Positions 27,197 through 35,686 of a stretch of 64,000 bases of DNA are shown piece by piece. A model generated the notes under the pieces. It was not told where the DNA came from. It saw only the letters and a list, made by a program, of their open reading frames with translations, and did no database searches. This stretch comes from Brevibacillus invocatus (GTDB taxonomy: Bacteria; Bacillota; Bacilli; Brevibacillales; Brevibacillaceae): assembly GCF_003710915.1 (NCBI RefSeq), contig NZ_RHHR01000036.1, forward strand, positions 1-64,000, in the 5' to 3' direction. The position numbers were made by a program, and so were the translations under genes. Position 1 is the first letter of the stretch. The number at the start of each line of letters is the position of its first letter.

Positions 27197-27706
27197 ATGA
27201 GCATGGAAATGATGCTGGCAACACATGAGTTTCAGCAATGGCTGTACCGCGAGGCAAGCCTGCTGGATGAGATTGATTTTGACGGCTGGTTTGCGATGTT
27301 CCATCCGGACATTAAATACGTCATGCCTGTTCGCATAAACAAGGAAGGCATGGAGCGACCTGACTATGCGACAGACATGTTTGCATTCAACGACGATTAC
27401 GAGCTGATGAAGCTGCGTATCGAACGTCTGAAAACCGAGTATGCGTGGGCGGAAATGCCGCCTTCGCGTACTCGCCGCTCGGTGAACAATGTGCGTGTCA
27501 TGGAGTATGTTGCGAACGAAAAAGCGGTAGTGAAGAGCTACCTGCTCCTGTACCGCAGCCGTTCCACTGACATCTTCAACGATCTGGTATCCGGTGAAAG
27601 AACGGATGAATTCACTTATGTAGATGGAGAGTGGAAGCTGTCCAAACGTTTCTTCCTGATCGATCAAACTACGATCAACACGCGTAACCTGGCCATTTTC
27701 GTATAA
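27197..27706 (+). CDS. Aromatic-ring-hydroxylating dioxygenase, beta subunit
   Basis: A 169-residue small subunit with the SnoaL/NTF2-like cone fold: FQQWLYREASLLDEIDFDGWFAMFHPDIKYVMPVR, RLKTEYAWAEMPPSRTRR and RFFLIDQTTINTRNLAIFV are hallmarks (by position, residues 7-41, 75-95 and 150-169). It forms an alpha3beta3 complex with the upstream alpha subunit and mainly stabilises it. It starts 22 bases downstream behind GAGGAGG. Confidence 0.92.
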   Translation: MSMEMMLATHEFQQWLYREASLLDEIDFDGWFAMFHPDIKYVMPVRINKEGMERPDYATDMFAFNDDYELMKLRIERLKTEYAWAEMPPSRTRRSVNNVRVMEYVANEKAVVKSYLLLYRSRSTDIFNDLVSGERTDEFTYVDGEWKLSKRFFLIDQTTINTRNLAIFV

Positions 27707-27725
27707 GTAGAGGAGGAAGTCAGCA

Positions 27726-28511
27726 ATGGCAGAGCTTTCGGGAAAATCAGTGTATATTACGGGCGGTGCCTCCGGGATCGGTAGAGCGGTCGTAGAAGGC
27801 CTCGTAAATGAAGGAGCTTTCGTTACCGTACTGGATCGCTCAGCAGAAGGACTACAAGAGCTGGAACAGCAGTTTGGCGACAAGATTCGCACGATCACAG
27901 GGGATGTGACGATCTATGAAGATCATCAGCGAGCTGTGGAGACGGCAGTCGATGCATTCGGAAAGCTGGATGTTCTGATCTCCAACGCTGGTGTCTTCGA
28001 TGCTTTTGCCAAGTTCGTCAATGTCACCCCGGAAGCATTGTCTGAGGCGTACGACGTCCTTTTCTCTATCAATGTAAAAGGCAGCTTCTTCGCTGCCAAG
28101 GCTGCTGTAGACGAGCTGAAACGGACGCGGGGGAACATCATTTTCACCGTGTCCGGGGCAGGCTTCTACCCGGATGGTGGCGGTGTCTGGTACACAGCGA
28201 GCAAGCACGCTCAGATCGGCTTGATGAGACAGCTTGCCTTTGAGCTTGCACCAGATATCCGTGTCAATGCAGTAGCTCCTGGGGGAACGCTGACAGCGCT
28301 CTCCGTCATTCCTCCGTTGCGCCCATTTGTAAACGTGGTAGACAACGAGACCAAGGCAAAAAGCATCAAGACGCGCAATCCCCTGAAAATCGTAATGGCA
28401 TCGGAGGATCACGTCGGTGCTTATCTGCTGCTTGCATCGGATAAAGCGCGTGCGATTACTGGCGAAGTGATTTCAAGTGACGGTGGACTTGCAGTGCGTG
28501 GCTTGAGCTAG
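27726..28511 (+). CDS. cis-Dihydrodiol dehydrogenase (BphB-like SDR)
   Basis: A 261-residue SDR close to BphB: TGGASGIG NAD-binding motif, a DVLFSINVKGSFFAAKA stretch, FTVSGAGFYPDGGGVWYTASKHA containing the catalytic S and Y-x-x-x-K (about residues 140-162), and a GGLAVRG C-terminus shared with dihydrodiol dehydrogenases. It would rearomatise the Rieske product to a catechol with NAD. Its position directly after the oxygenase genes agrees. Confidence 0.92.
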   Translation: MAELSGKSVYITGGASGIGRAVVEGLVNEGAFVTVLDRSAEGLQELEQQFGDKIRTITGDVTIYEDHQRAVETAVDAFGKLDVLISNAGVFDAFAKFVNVTPEALSEAYDVLFSINVKGSFFAAKAAVDELKRTRGNIIFTVSGAGFYPDGGGVWYTASKHAQIGLMRQLAFELAPDIRVNAVAPGGTLTALSVIPPLRPFVNVVDNETKAKSIKTRNPLKIVMASEDHVGAYLLLASDKARAITGEVISSDGGLAVRGLS

Positions 28512-28529
28512 AAGGAGTGGACTGCAACC

Positions 28530-29480
28530 ATGAGTAAAGCACTATTGGGAACGAGCAAGATCAACCAGATTTGTTTTGTCGTACACGATATAGAGAAAGC
28601 CGCAGAATCTTTTGGAAGGCTGTTGGGCGTACCAAAGCCAAGCTGGTTTTTAACTGGTGACAGCTCCATCTCCAAAATCGTTTTTAACGGTGAGCCTACT
28701 GGTGCAAGAAACAAATTGATCTTTATGGACACGCCGTCCGTTCAGATTGAGCTGATTGAGCCTGACCAAGAGCCAAGCACCATGCGTGAATTCCTGAACA
28801 AACAGGAAGGGATTCATCACGTGGCAGTCGACGTAGACGACATGAAGCAGCAGTTGGCCATCATGGGCGAAGCCGGATATCCAGTCGTTCAGACTGGTGA
28901 GTTTACATCCAGCCAAGGCCGCTATGCCTATGTCGATACAGTTCCTGCTTGCAAGACGATGTTCGAACTGCTGGAGCGCGATGAGCCACAAGCGATTCCA
29001 CCTGTAAAACCAAAAACAGAGGAGCATCAGCCTCTGCTTGGCTCTGATACCGTTGTTCAAATCGCGGTTGTCGTTCGCGATCTGGATGCAGCAGCGGATG
29101 CATACTGCTCCCTGCTCGGTGTGGAGAAACCAACTGTGCTCAAAGAAGGCAAGCCGGAAGTGACGCAGGTTGTGTATCGCGGTGAATCGACAGAAGCAAA
29201 GTGCCGCTTTATGTTCATCAAAACGCCGTTGATTGAGATCGAACTGATCGAGCCAGGTGATTCACCAAGCACTTGGAAAGAGCATCTCGATACCAAAGGC
29301 GAGAGCGTTCACCACATTGCGTTCCTGGTGAAAAACCTGGATGAAAAAGCGGCTGAGCTGGAAGCGATGGGTTATCCGTTGATTCAAAAAGGCTATTTCT
29401 TCACAGGAAATGGAAAATACGCCTACATGGATACTGTTTCAGACTATCATGTCATCATCGAGCTTTTGGAAAGATTTTAG
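28530..29480 (+). CDS. Tandem-duplicated VOC protein (methylmalonyl-CoA-epimerase-like)
   Basis: A 316-residue protein made of two copies of one VOC unit, residues about 8-150 and 172-316, joined by a Pro/Glu-rich linker. Each half keeps the same metal-ligand pattern Q...H...E: QICFVV, IHHVAV and MFELLER in the first, QIAVVV, VHHIAF and IIELLERF in the second. This resembles methylmalonyl-CoA epimerases and glyoxalase-like isomerases rather than extradiol dioxygenases. The reaction is unknown; an isomerase or lyase acting on the ring-cleavage product is plausible. Confidence 0.8.
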   Translation: MSKALLGTSKINQICFVVHDIEKAAESFGRLLGVPKPSWFLTGDSSISKIVFNGEPTGARNKLIFMDTPSVQIELIEPDQEPSTMREFLNKQEGIHHVAVDVDDMKQQLAIMGEAGYPVVQTGEFTSSQGRYAYVDTVPACKTMFELLERDEPQAIPPVKPKTEEHQPLLGSDTVVQIAVVVRDLDAAADAYCSLLGVEKPTVLKEGKPEVTQVVYRGESTEAKCRFMFIKTPLIEIELIEPGDSPSTWKEHLDTKGESVHHIAFLVKNLDEKAAELEAMGYPLIQKGYFFTGNGKYAYMDTVSDYHVIIELLERF

Positions 29481-29541
29481 ATGGAATCAAGAGCGTACGA
29501 CCGGCATGCTCCCCCCATTCTATGAGAGAGAGGGCAAAGCG

Positions 29542-30345
29542 GTGGCAAAAACAAAAGAGGATAAAGATCGTTACAATTCCAGTTCCCTGGTGAGGGGATT
29601 GGAAATTTTGCGGCTATTCCGACCGGAACAGCCCACACTGTCGCTAGTAGAAATCGCCAATCAGCTGGGAGTCAGCAGAACAACCCCCTTTCGCTTGTTG
29701 TTCACCCTTCAGCAGCTGGGTTATCTCAGACAAAGTGAAAGCACGAAAAGGTATGAGCTAACTCCAAAGGTATTGGAATTGGGCTTTGCCTACCTGAACA
29801 CCTTGCAAATTACGGATGTAGCAAGACCGTATCTGGAGCGGCTGCGAAATGAAACAGGCGGTTCCGCTCACGTGGGGATTCTCGATGAGACCTCAGTCGT
29901 GTATGTCGCTTGCGAATCAGCCCGCGGTGTCACACGGCTTTCGGTAGCTGTCGGTTCACGATTGCCGGCACATGCTACAGCGATTGGAAAAACCTTGCTC
30001 GCGTTCCAGCCGAAAGACCAGTGGCAGGAGCTGCTTCTCATCTCTGATCTTCATTCCTACACCAAGGATACGAAGACGATGATCACGGCTCTGCTGAAAG
30101 AGCTGGAAGTGGTTCGCAACCAAGGCTTTTCCATCAGCAGCGGGGAATTTGAGGCAGGTGTCCGCTCAGTGGCGGCACCGATCTTTAACGAGAGTGGAGA
30201 ACTGGTTGCTGCGATCAGCGTTGCGGCACCCGAGTCTGTCCTGCCAGAAGATTATGTAGCCCGCTCCGTATTGCCAGCTATCCTGGAAGCAGCCGATGAG
30301 TTGTCTACTTTTTATGGATATAAGCTAGCCAGAAGGAGGGGATAA
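29542..30345 (+). CDS. IclR-family transcriptional regulator
   Basis: A 267-residue IclR protein: N-terminal winged helix (LSLVEIANQLGVSRTTPFRLLFTLQQLGYL) and a C-terminal GAF-like effector domain (GSRLPAHATAIGKTLLAF). The start is GTG 29542 behind GAGAGGG; alignment with the second IclR of the island (MSKTEKDRY...) supports it over the upstream ATG in the VOC gene. It is embedded in the operon it probably controls. It or its paralogue at 37505 is the likely ligand of the GTTTT-N6-AAAC palindromes. Confidence 0.9.
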   Translation: MAKTKEDKDRYNSSSLVRGLEILRLFRPEQPTLSLVEIANQLGVSRTTPFRLLFTLQQLGYLRQSESTKRYELTPKVLELGFAYLNTLQITDVARPYLERLRNETGGSAHVGILDETSVVYVACESARGVTRLSVAVGSRLPAHATAIGKTLLAFQPKDQWQELLLISDLHSYTKDTKTMITALLKELEVVRNQGFSISSGEFEAGVRSVAAPIFNESGELVAAISVAAPESVLPEDYVARSVLPAILEAADELSTFYGYKLARRRG

Positions 30346-30346
30346 G

Positions 30347-31168
30347 ATGTCCATGCACACGGAATGGATTTCATTTGAACAAAATGGAACCAAACATCGT
30401 CTCTACGCCGCTCGACCCGAGCGAGCCAAAGCTCCTCTCCCGGTCGTACTGGTCATCCAGGAATTATGGGGGACAGACGATCACATCCTTGACCTGACCG
30501 AAAGATTTGCCAGAGCCGGTTATCTGGCGGTTGCTCCGGATTTGTACGCTGTAGGTGGCCAGCGTCCGGAGAGCTTGACTGAGGAACGGATTGAACAGAT
30601 CAAGCGATTCCTGGACACGTTGGCGCCGCCTGCCTGGCATGACCCGGTAGCACGTGAAGCGGCATTGGAGAAACAGCCAGAGGAGCTTCGGGAAATTCTG
30701 CGTGTCACCTTTACGGATTTGTTCGCTTACCTGGGCAAATTGCCGGAATTGTTGGAACGTATCCAGGCAGCGACAGCTTTTCTTGCTGATCATGAATGGA
30801 GCCGTGGCCAAAAGATCGCCTCGATTGGCTTCTGTATGGGTGGGGCTTTGTCGATCATGCTGGCAGCTTCTGAACCGAAGCTGGCCGGAGCAGTGAATTT
30901 CTACGGCAGAATGCCTGTTTCCAAAGAACAGGTTGCTGCTATTCAATGTCCGATCCGAGGCTTTTTCGGAGAGTTGGACCCAAAAATTACTTCGCTCGTA
31001 CCGGAATTTGAGCAGGCGATGAGTGAAGCAAACAAGTCGTTTACGTACAATGTTTACGAGGGAGCGCACCACGGATTTCTAAACGATACGCGTGGCGGTT
31101 ATCACGTGGAGGCCTCCAGAGACGCTTGGAAAGAGACAATTTACTTTATCCATAAAGTATTATCGTAA
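30347..31168 (+). CDS. Dienelactone hydrolase family protein
   Basis: A 273-residue alpha/beta hydrolase with the DLH catalytic set: nucleophile Cys in IGFCMGGA, Asp in FGELDPKI and His in GAHHGFLND. DLH enzymes open dienelactones from ring cleavage of substituted catechols; broader esterase roles exist. The ATG lies one base after the iclR stop, so it is translationally coupled. It is the last gene before a strong terminator. Confidence 0.88.
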   Translation: MSMHTEWISFEQNGTKHRLYAARPERAKAPLPVVLVIQELWGTDDHILDLTERFARAGYLAVAPDLYAVGGQRPESLTEERIEQIKRFLDTLAPPAWHDPVAREAALEKQPEELREILRVTFTDLFAYLGKLPELLERIQAATAFLADHEWSRGQKIASIGFCMGGALSIMLAASEPKLAGAVNFYGRMPVSKEQVAAIQCPIRGFFGELDPKITSLVPEFEQAMSEANKSFTYNVYEGAHHGFLNDTRGGYHVEASRDAWKETIYFIHKVLS

Positions 31169-31184
31169 ATAACTGGAAGTGGAA

Positions 31185-31230
31185 CCATCCTTTATCTGTC
31201 AAGCATCTGGCAGGTAAAGGATGGGTTTTT
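31185..31230 (+). terminator. Rho-independent terminator closing the aromatic operon
   Basis: Perfect arms CCATCCTTTA (31185-31194) and TAAAGGATGG (31215-31224), followed by six T residues. Confidence 0.93.
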
Positions 31231-31291
31231 AGTTAGGGAGCTAATTGTTTGTTGATAAATAATATTTAAACTATTTTAACGGTTTTCAATA

Positions 31292-31358
31292 TTGACAAGG
31301 ATGTGAATAAACTTGTAACATATTGTTTATATGAAAAACCATGTTTTTCATGCGAAAC
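31292..31358 (+). promoter_or_regulatory. Promoter with twin palindromic operators, ABC importer
   Basis: TTGACA (31292-31297), an 18-bp spacer and TAACAT (31316-31321). Immediately downstream are GTTTATATGAAAAAC (31325-31339) and GTTTTTCATGCGAAAC (31343-31358), matching the palindromes of the 19.4 and 35.0 kb promoters. Confidence 0.75.
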
Positions 31359-31389
31359 GATATCGAAGAGAGTACAGGGGGGCATCATT

Positions 31390-32439
31390 GTGAAAAAAGG
31401 TTTGGGTAAAATCGCTTTCATCTTGAGTATGGCAGTCGGTTTGGCAGCCTGTGGTTCCGGACAGACCAGTCAGCCGGCACAACAACCGGCAGCAGAACAA
31501 AAACCTGCGGAGCAAGCAGCTGCGACAGCAGGTAATCAACCGGTAGAAATCAGATTGGGTGGCGGTTTTGCTTCCGAAGAACCTTTCTGGCTCATGCAAG
31601 TAGATCCATCGTTAACGCCAAATCAAGGAAAAAGCTACACGCTGAATCTCACGCAATTCCGTGCCAACGCTGACAGATTGAATGCGTACCAAGCAGATCA
31701 AATCGATATCGCATCGATCGGACAAGGTGCAACGATGCTGGCTGCATCCCAAGGAATTCCAGTGAAAGTCATCGGTTCCGTAGTGAAAGATACCCCAGGT
31801 GAAGGCTTCAATACCAAGTTCATGGCTCTGAAAGATTCTGGCATCAGCAGCATGGCAGATCTGAAAGGCAAAGTAATCGGTATTCCTGACTTTAAAGCTC
31901 CAACTGACCTGTGGGCACGCGCAGCTGTTCGCTCTGCAGGATTGAACCCAGATACAGATGTGAAATACGCGGTCATCCCAATTCCTTCTATGGGTGAAGC
32001 GGTAAAATCCAAGAAAATCGACGTAGGTGTTTTCCCGCAGCCATACTTTGAAACTGCCAATGCAAGCGGCGAATTCGTAGAAATCTTCAACTCCAAAACA
32101 GGTGTGAATGTAGAAGAAGATTTCCTCGTCATGATGGCGAAGCCTGACTTTGTTACCAATAACGAGCAAGCAATCAAGGACTTTTTGAGTGACTATGTCA
32201 ACGCCGTGAAGTACTACCAAGAAAATGGTGAAGCAGCTCGTCAAAAAATCATCGATGCAGGCAAAGTAAAAGCTGACCCAGCATTGTATGTAAAAATGCA
32301 GGATAACAACCGCTCCATCGACGGTACTGTAAACATCGAGGCATGGGGTAAGCTCCAAGACATGCTGATCGAAGAAAAGTGGTTGGACAAGCCTGTTGAT
32401 CCGAGCACGATCATCGACATGTCTTACCTGCCTAAGTAA
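31390..32439 (+). CDS. NitT/TauT-type ABC transporter substrate-binding protein
   Basis: A 349-residue lipoprotein. The GTG at 31390 gives a clean signal peptide with lipobox GLAAC, followed by a Gln/Pro/Ala-rich linker. The two-lobed binding domain shows QIDIASIGQGATMLAASQGIPVKVIGSV and DLKGKVIGIPDFKAPTDLWARAA (by position about residues 100-130 and 155-178), typical of SsuA/TauA/ThiY relatives. Homologous importers serve phthalate clusters in other bacteria, so an aromatic acid is the likely ligand by context. Its gene is separated from the ATPase gene by two hairpins. Confidence 0.85.
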   Translation: MKKGLGKIAFILSMAVGLAACGSGQTSQPAQQPAAEQKPAEQAAATAGNQPVEIRLGGGFASEEPFWLMQVDPSLTPNQGKSYTLNLTQFRANADRLNAYQADQIDIASIGQGATMLAASQGIPVKVIGSVVKDTPGEGFNTKFMALKDSGISSMADLKGKVIGIPDFKAPTDLWARAAVRSAGLNPDTDVKYAVIPIPSMGEAVKSKKIDVGVFPQPYFETANASGEFVEIFNSKTGVNVEEDFLVMMAKPDFVTNNEQAIKDFLSDYVNAVKYYQENGEAARQKIIDAGKVKADPALYVKMQDNNRSIDGTVNIEAWGKLQDMLIEEKWLDKPVDPSTIIDMSYLPK

Positions 32440-32458
32440 ACTATAGGCGCGAATTGCT

Positions 32459-32575
32459 GCGGCCCCTATCCCCAATATAGGGGCCGCTCATCTGTTTACG
32501 GACGAATCGCCACATCAATCATTCATGAAAAACGTCACACGATTGCCACACCCCTTAGAAAGCATGACGTTTTTC
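32459..32575 (+). other. Two intercistronic hairpins between SBP and ATPase genes
   Basis: Hairpin 1: GCGGCCCCTAT (32459-32469) with ATAGGGGCCGC (32477-32487), no T-run. Hairpin 2: GAAAAACGTCA (32527-32537) with TGACGTTTTTC (32565-32575), with A/T tails like a bidirectional terminator. They could stabilise or partly terminate the upstream mRNA so that the binding protein is made in excess. Confidence 0.75.
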
Positions 32576-32597
32576 AAAGAAAAAAGGAGAATCAGTG

Positions 32598-33392
32598 ATG
32601 GAAAACAAGACACCAGCCATGGATATTGAGAAGTTGGGCAAAGTCTACACCCGAGGAAAAGAGGAAGTCACTGCTATCCAGGAGATCAGCTTGCAAGTAC
32701 CGGAAGGAAAATTTGTCAGCATTGTAGGTCCTAGTGGATGCGGAAAAAGTACTTTCCTTCATATTGTAGGTGGCTTTATTCCCAAGACCAGAGGTACAGT
32801 CCGGATTCGCGGAAAGGAAGTAGACAAGCCAGGTCCTGACCGCGGAATGATGTTTCAGGAATCCGCACTTTTCCCTTGGAAAAACGTTTTTGACAACGTG
32901 GCATGGGGACTGGAGATCCAAGGAATGGAGAAAGCGAAGCGGGACGAGATCGTCGAGCATTATTTGAAGCTCGTGAATCTGTGGGACTTCCGCAACAATC
33001 TGCCATCCGAGCTGTCTGGTGGTATGAAGCAACGTATTTCCCTGGCAAGAGTTCTCGCCTTCAATCCCGATGTTCTTCTGATGGATGAGCCTTTTGGCGC
33101 ATTGGATGCACAGACACGTGAAAAAATGCAGGTAGAATTGCAACGCATTTGGCAAGAATCAAACAAAAGCGTGATGTTTGTAACCCATGATATTGATGAA
33201 GCGGTGTTCCTTAGCGACATCGTGGTCGTCTTTAGCGGCCGCCCAGCTGTAATCAAAGAAATCATCGAAATTGATTTCCAACGTCCACGTACGCTTGACG
33301 TCCATAAGACCCAGGAATTTATGAACATTCGCAACCATATCTGGGACCTGCTCCACCAGGAAGACGGCAAATCGGATGAGGAGGGAATGTGA
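32598..33392 (+). CDS. NitT/TauT-type ABC transporter ATP-binding protein
   Basis: A 264-residue ATPase: Walker A GPSGCGKST, Q-loop MMFQESALFPW, signature LSGGMKQRISLARVL, Walker B DVLLMDEPFGALDA and H-switch FVTHDIDEA. It starts at the ATG behind AAAAGGAGA. Its stop overlaps the first base of the next start codon (ATG at 33392), indicating coupling with the permeases. Confidence 0.92.
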   Translation: MENKTPAMDIEKLGKVYTRGKEEVTAIQEISLQVPEGKFVSIVGPSGCGKSTFLHIVGGFIPKTRGTVRIRGKEVDKPGPDRGMMFQESALFPWKNVFDNVAWGLEIQGMEKAKRDEIVEHYLKLVNLWDFRNNLPSELSGGMKQRISLARVLAFNPDVLLMDEPFGALDAQTREKMQVELQRIWQESNKSVMFVTHDIDEAVFLSDIVVVFSGRPAVIKEIIEIDFQRPRTLDVHKTQEFMNIRNHIWDLLHQEDGKSDEEGM

Positions 33393-34153
33393 TGGATAGT
33401 CGCCAGAAAAAAATCGCCGTGCTGGAGATTGTAGGTCTTTTGGCGATTTGGCAAATTCTCGCCAGCCTGCAATGGATTCCGGGGTATCTATCCAGCCCGT
33501 TCGTGGTGGGGAGAGAGATGTGGGCTCTACTCGTAAGCGGTGAACTGTTTACCAACGCAGCATCCAGCTTGTACCGCTCATTGCTCAGCTTTTTACTGGT
33601 TACGGTACTGGGTATCGTGTTTGGGATTGCAGCAGGATTTTTCAAACCGATCGGCACCTTTTTCCAGCCTATCGTAGACGTGCTGAATCCTGTTCCGAAA
33701 ATCGCTCTTCTTCCTATATTAATGGTGTGGTTCGGAATCTCGGATACAACACGCGTTCTGCTGATCTTTTTGACCGCATTCTTTCCTTGCTTTATTGCGA
33801 CCAAGGACGGGGTGCACGGGGTGAAGCAAGTGTTCATCTGGGCTGCTGAAAATATGGGAGCCAACAAACTACAGATTTTGTGGAAAGTAGTCCTTCCGGC
33901 TGCACTTCCCAAGATCTTCGATGGATTGCGGGTTTCACTGGGCTTGACCTTCGTCATGATGTTCTCCTCTGAAATGATTGGTTCTTCCAACGGTTTGGGG
34001 CTCGGCTTCATGATCTTGATGGCAGATATGGCCGGACGTACCGACTTGATGTTTGTCTCTGTCTTCTTCATTGCCCTTCTCGGCTTTTTGTTTGATCGAA
34101 TTTTGCTGGCTGTCCGTGCACGATTGCTCTGGTGGTCGGAGAACAGGGGGTAA
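33392..34153 (+). CDS. NitT/TauT-type ABC transporter permease 1
   Basis: A 253-residue permease with about six helices. The ATPase-contact loop is AAENMGANKLQILWKVVLPAALPKIFDGLRV (about residues 150-180). Together with the next gene it would make a heterodimeric channel, whereas many relatives use one permease as a homodimer. Confidence 0.9.
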   Translation: MDSRQKKIAVLEIVGLLAIWQILASLQWIPGYLSSPFVVGREMWALLVSGELFTNAASSLYRSLLSFLLVTVLGIVFGIAAGFFKPIGTFFQPIVDVLNPVPKIALLPILMVWFGISDTTRVLLIFLTAFFPCFIATKDGVHGVKQVFIWAAENMGANKLQILWKVVLPAALPKIFDGLRVSLGLTFVMMFSSEMIGSSNGLGLGFMILMADMAGRTDLMFVSVFFIALLGFLFDRILLAVRARLLWWSENRG

Positions 34154-34158
34154 ACATC

Positions 34159-34908
34159 ATGAAAAAAGGTTGGAAGTTACTCGTCGAATATCAAGCGCTC
34201 ATTTGGATCGTGGTGGCATGGGAGCTCATCGTATTCCTGCAAATCATGCCTGAGCGGCTGTTCCCTTCCTTGTCAAAAGTACTTGTCGTTGCCTTTGAGC
34301 TGATCACGACCGGGATGCTGATGGAGAATCTGCCCATCACCTTGTTCCGCGTATTCTCCGGATTTGCTTTGGCTGCTGTCGTCGGAGTTCCATTGGGTCT
34401 GATGATGAGCCGCTCGAAGCTGATGAACGATTTAGTGCAGCCCGTTTTCTCTCTGGGATTCCCGATCCCGCGCGTAGCGCTCTATCCGATCCTAGTCTTT
34501 ATCTTGGGTCTCGGTTCTGCATCCAAGATCACGATGATTTTTCTGGAATGTCTGTTCCCGATCGTTCTCAATACCTACTACGGTGCGACTCGCGTAGGCA
34601 AGCTGTATCTGTGGGCTGCTGAAAATATGGGAGCAAACCGCAACCAGGTCTTTTGGCGCGTGCTTTTGCCGGCTACGATGCCTTCTATCTTTACCGGTTT
34701 GAAAATTGCCCTGCCTATGGCTTTCATCATCGCGATCCTGACAGAGATGATTGGAGCGACAGCGGGCATGGGATATCTCCTGACCTACATGTCTGCGTCC
34801 CTGATGCAGGAGAAGGTATTGGCGTGTGTTGTGCTGATTACAGTCGTCGGCTATCTCTTGAATTTACTGATCCAGAAAATTCAGCGCAAGTACGTTTTCT
34901 GGCAGTAA
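34159..34908 (+). CDS. NitT/TauT-type ABC transporter permease 2
   Basis: A 249-residue permease, a paralogue of its neighbour, with contact loop AAENMGANRNQVFWRVLLPATMPSIFTGLKI (about residues 154-184). The ATG at 34159 was chosen because it sits 5 bases after the previous stop; the longer frame overlaps the upstream gene. It ends the importer unit. Confidence 0.9.
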   Translation: MKKGWKLLVEYQALIWIVVAWELIVFLQIMPERLFPSLSKVLVVAFELITTGMLMENLPITLFRVFSGFALAAVVGVPLGLMMSRSKLMNDLVQPVFSLGFPIPRVALYPILVFILGLGSASKITMIFLECLFPIVLNTYYGATRVGKLYLWAAENMGANRNQVFWRVLLPATMPSIFTGLKIALPMAFIIAILTEMIGATAGMGYLLTYMSASLMQEKVLACVVLITVVGYLLNLLIQKIQRKYVFWQ

Positions 34909-34956
34909 AAGTCTCAGACTCTTACTCGTTACCGTGTTTTCTTACCATTTCGAATA

Positions 34957-35021
34957 TTGACTTTCACGGAGAATCCGCTTATAATTGATTTAAATACAAA
35001 ACAATGTTTTTCATTTAAAAC
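34957..35021 (+). promoter_or_regulatory. Promoter and palindromic operator of the cupin gene
   Basis: TTGACT (34957-34962), a 17-bp spacer and TATAAT (34980-34985), an excellent sigma-A promoter. GTTTTTCATTTAAAAC (35006-35021) lies about 15 bases after the probable start site, a roadblock position. Confidence 0.85.
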
Positions 35022-35048
35022 ACAAATTCGATTGAGGAGGCTTTATCC

Positions 35049-35591
35049 ATGAGTGAACAAAACATCTCCATTGAAGAATTTGAGCAAAAATATGTAGCCC
35101 GCCTGGAAACAAGAAAACTTGACTACAACGCACTTTCTTTCCAAGAGCAAATCAGCCCGCACTACCGCCGTGCACAATGCCGTTATGTTGGTACTGGCGC
35201 AGTAGCTGCAGTTGATAGCAACGTGATTCAAGCAGGAAACTTCACTTTGAGCAACATGTACCTGCCAGCAGGCTGCGAAGGCCCTATGCACTTGCATGAA
35301 GACGTAGAAGAAGTATTCTTCGTAATCAAAGGTAGCGTAACGGCTCGCGTACAAATCGGCGACACCATTCATGAGCTCAAATTGAGCGAGCGCGATTGCA
35401 TCTGGACTCCTCCAGGCTACTACCGCGGTGTTCGCAACGATAGCGATGAAGAAGCAATCATGGCTGTTATGCTGGGTGCTCCAAAACCACAAATCCCAAC
35501 ATACGAGCCAGGCAGCGCTCTCGAAAACCTCCGCGTTGAGCGTGCAAAAGCAAAAGCAGCAGCAGCTGCAGCTGAAGCAGAAAAAAAATAA
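35049..35591 (+). CDS. Cupin-domain protein with low-complexity tail
   Basis: A 180-residue single-cupin protein. Motif 1 is complete (MHLHEDVEEVFFVIKG: two His and a Glu ligand). Motif 2 reads TPPGYYRGVRN, with Arg where the third metal-binding His is usual, so metal binding may be altered. The C-terminus ends in an Ala/Lys/Glu stretch (from about residue 162) that looks like a free helix. It is separately transcribed from a strong operator-bearing promoter and closed by a terminator at 35618. A dioxygenase or isomerase role in the aromatic route is possible. Confidence 0.8.
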   Translation: MSEQNISIEEFEQKYVARLETRKLDYNALSFQEQISPHYRRAQCRYVGTGAVAAVDSNVIQAGNFTLSNMYLPAGCEGPMHLHEDVEEVFFVIKGSVTARVQIGDTIHELKLSERDCIWTPPGYYRGVRNDSDEEAIMAVMLGAPKPQIPTYEPGSALENLRVERAKAKAAAAAAEAEKK

Positions 35592-35617
35592 TGACAGGCA
35601 ATTGCCTATCATGTTGA

Positions 35618-35645
35618 GAAGACCGGCATTCGCCCGGTCTTTTCC
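35618..35645 (+). terminator. Rho-independent terminator after the cupin gene
   Basis: AAGACCGG (35618-35625) pairs with CCGGTCTT (35633-35640), followed by TTCCTTT. Confidence 0.8.
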
Positions 35646-35686
35646 TTTCCTGCTTCCTATTCCATTAATCAATTGAGGTGATCGAT

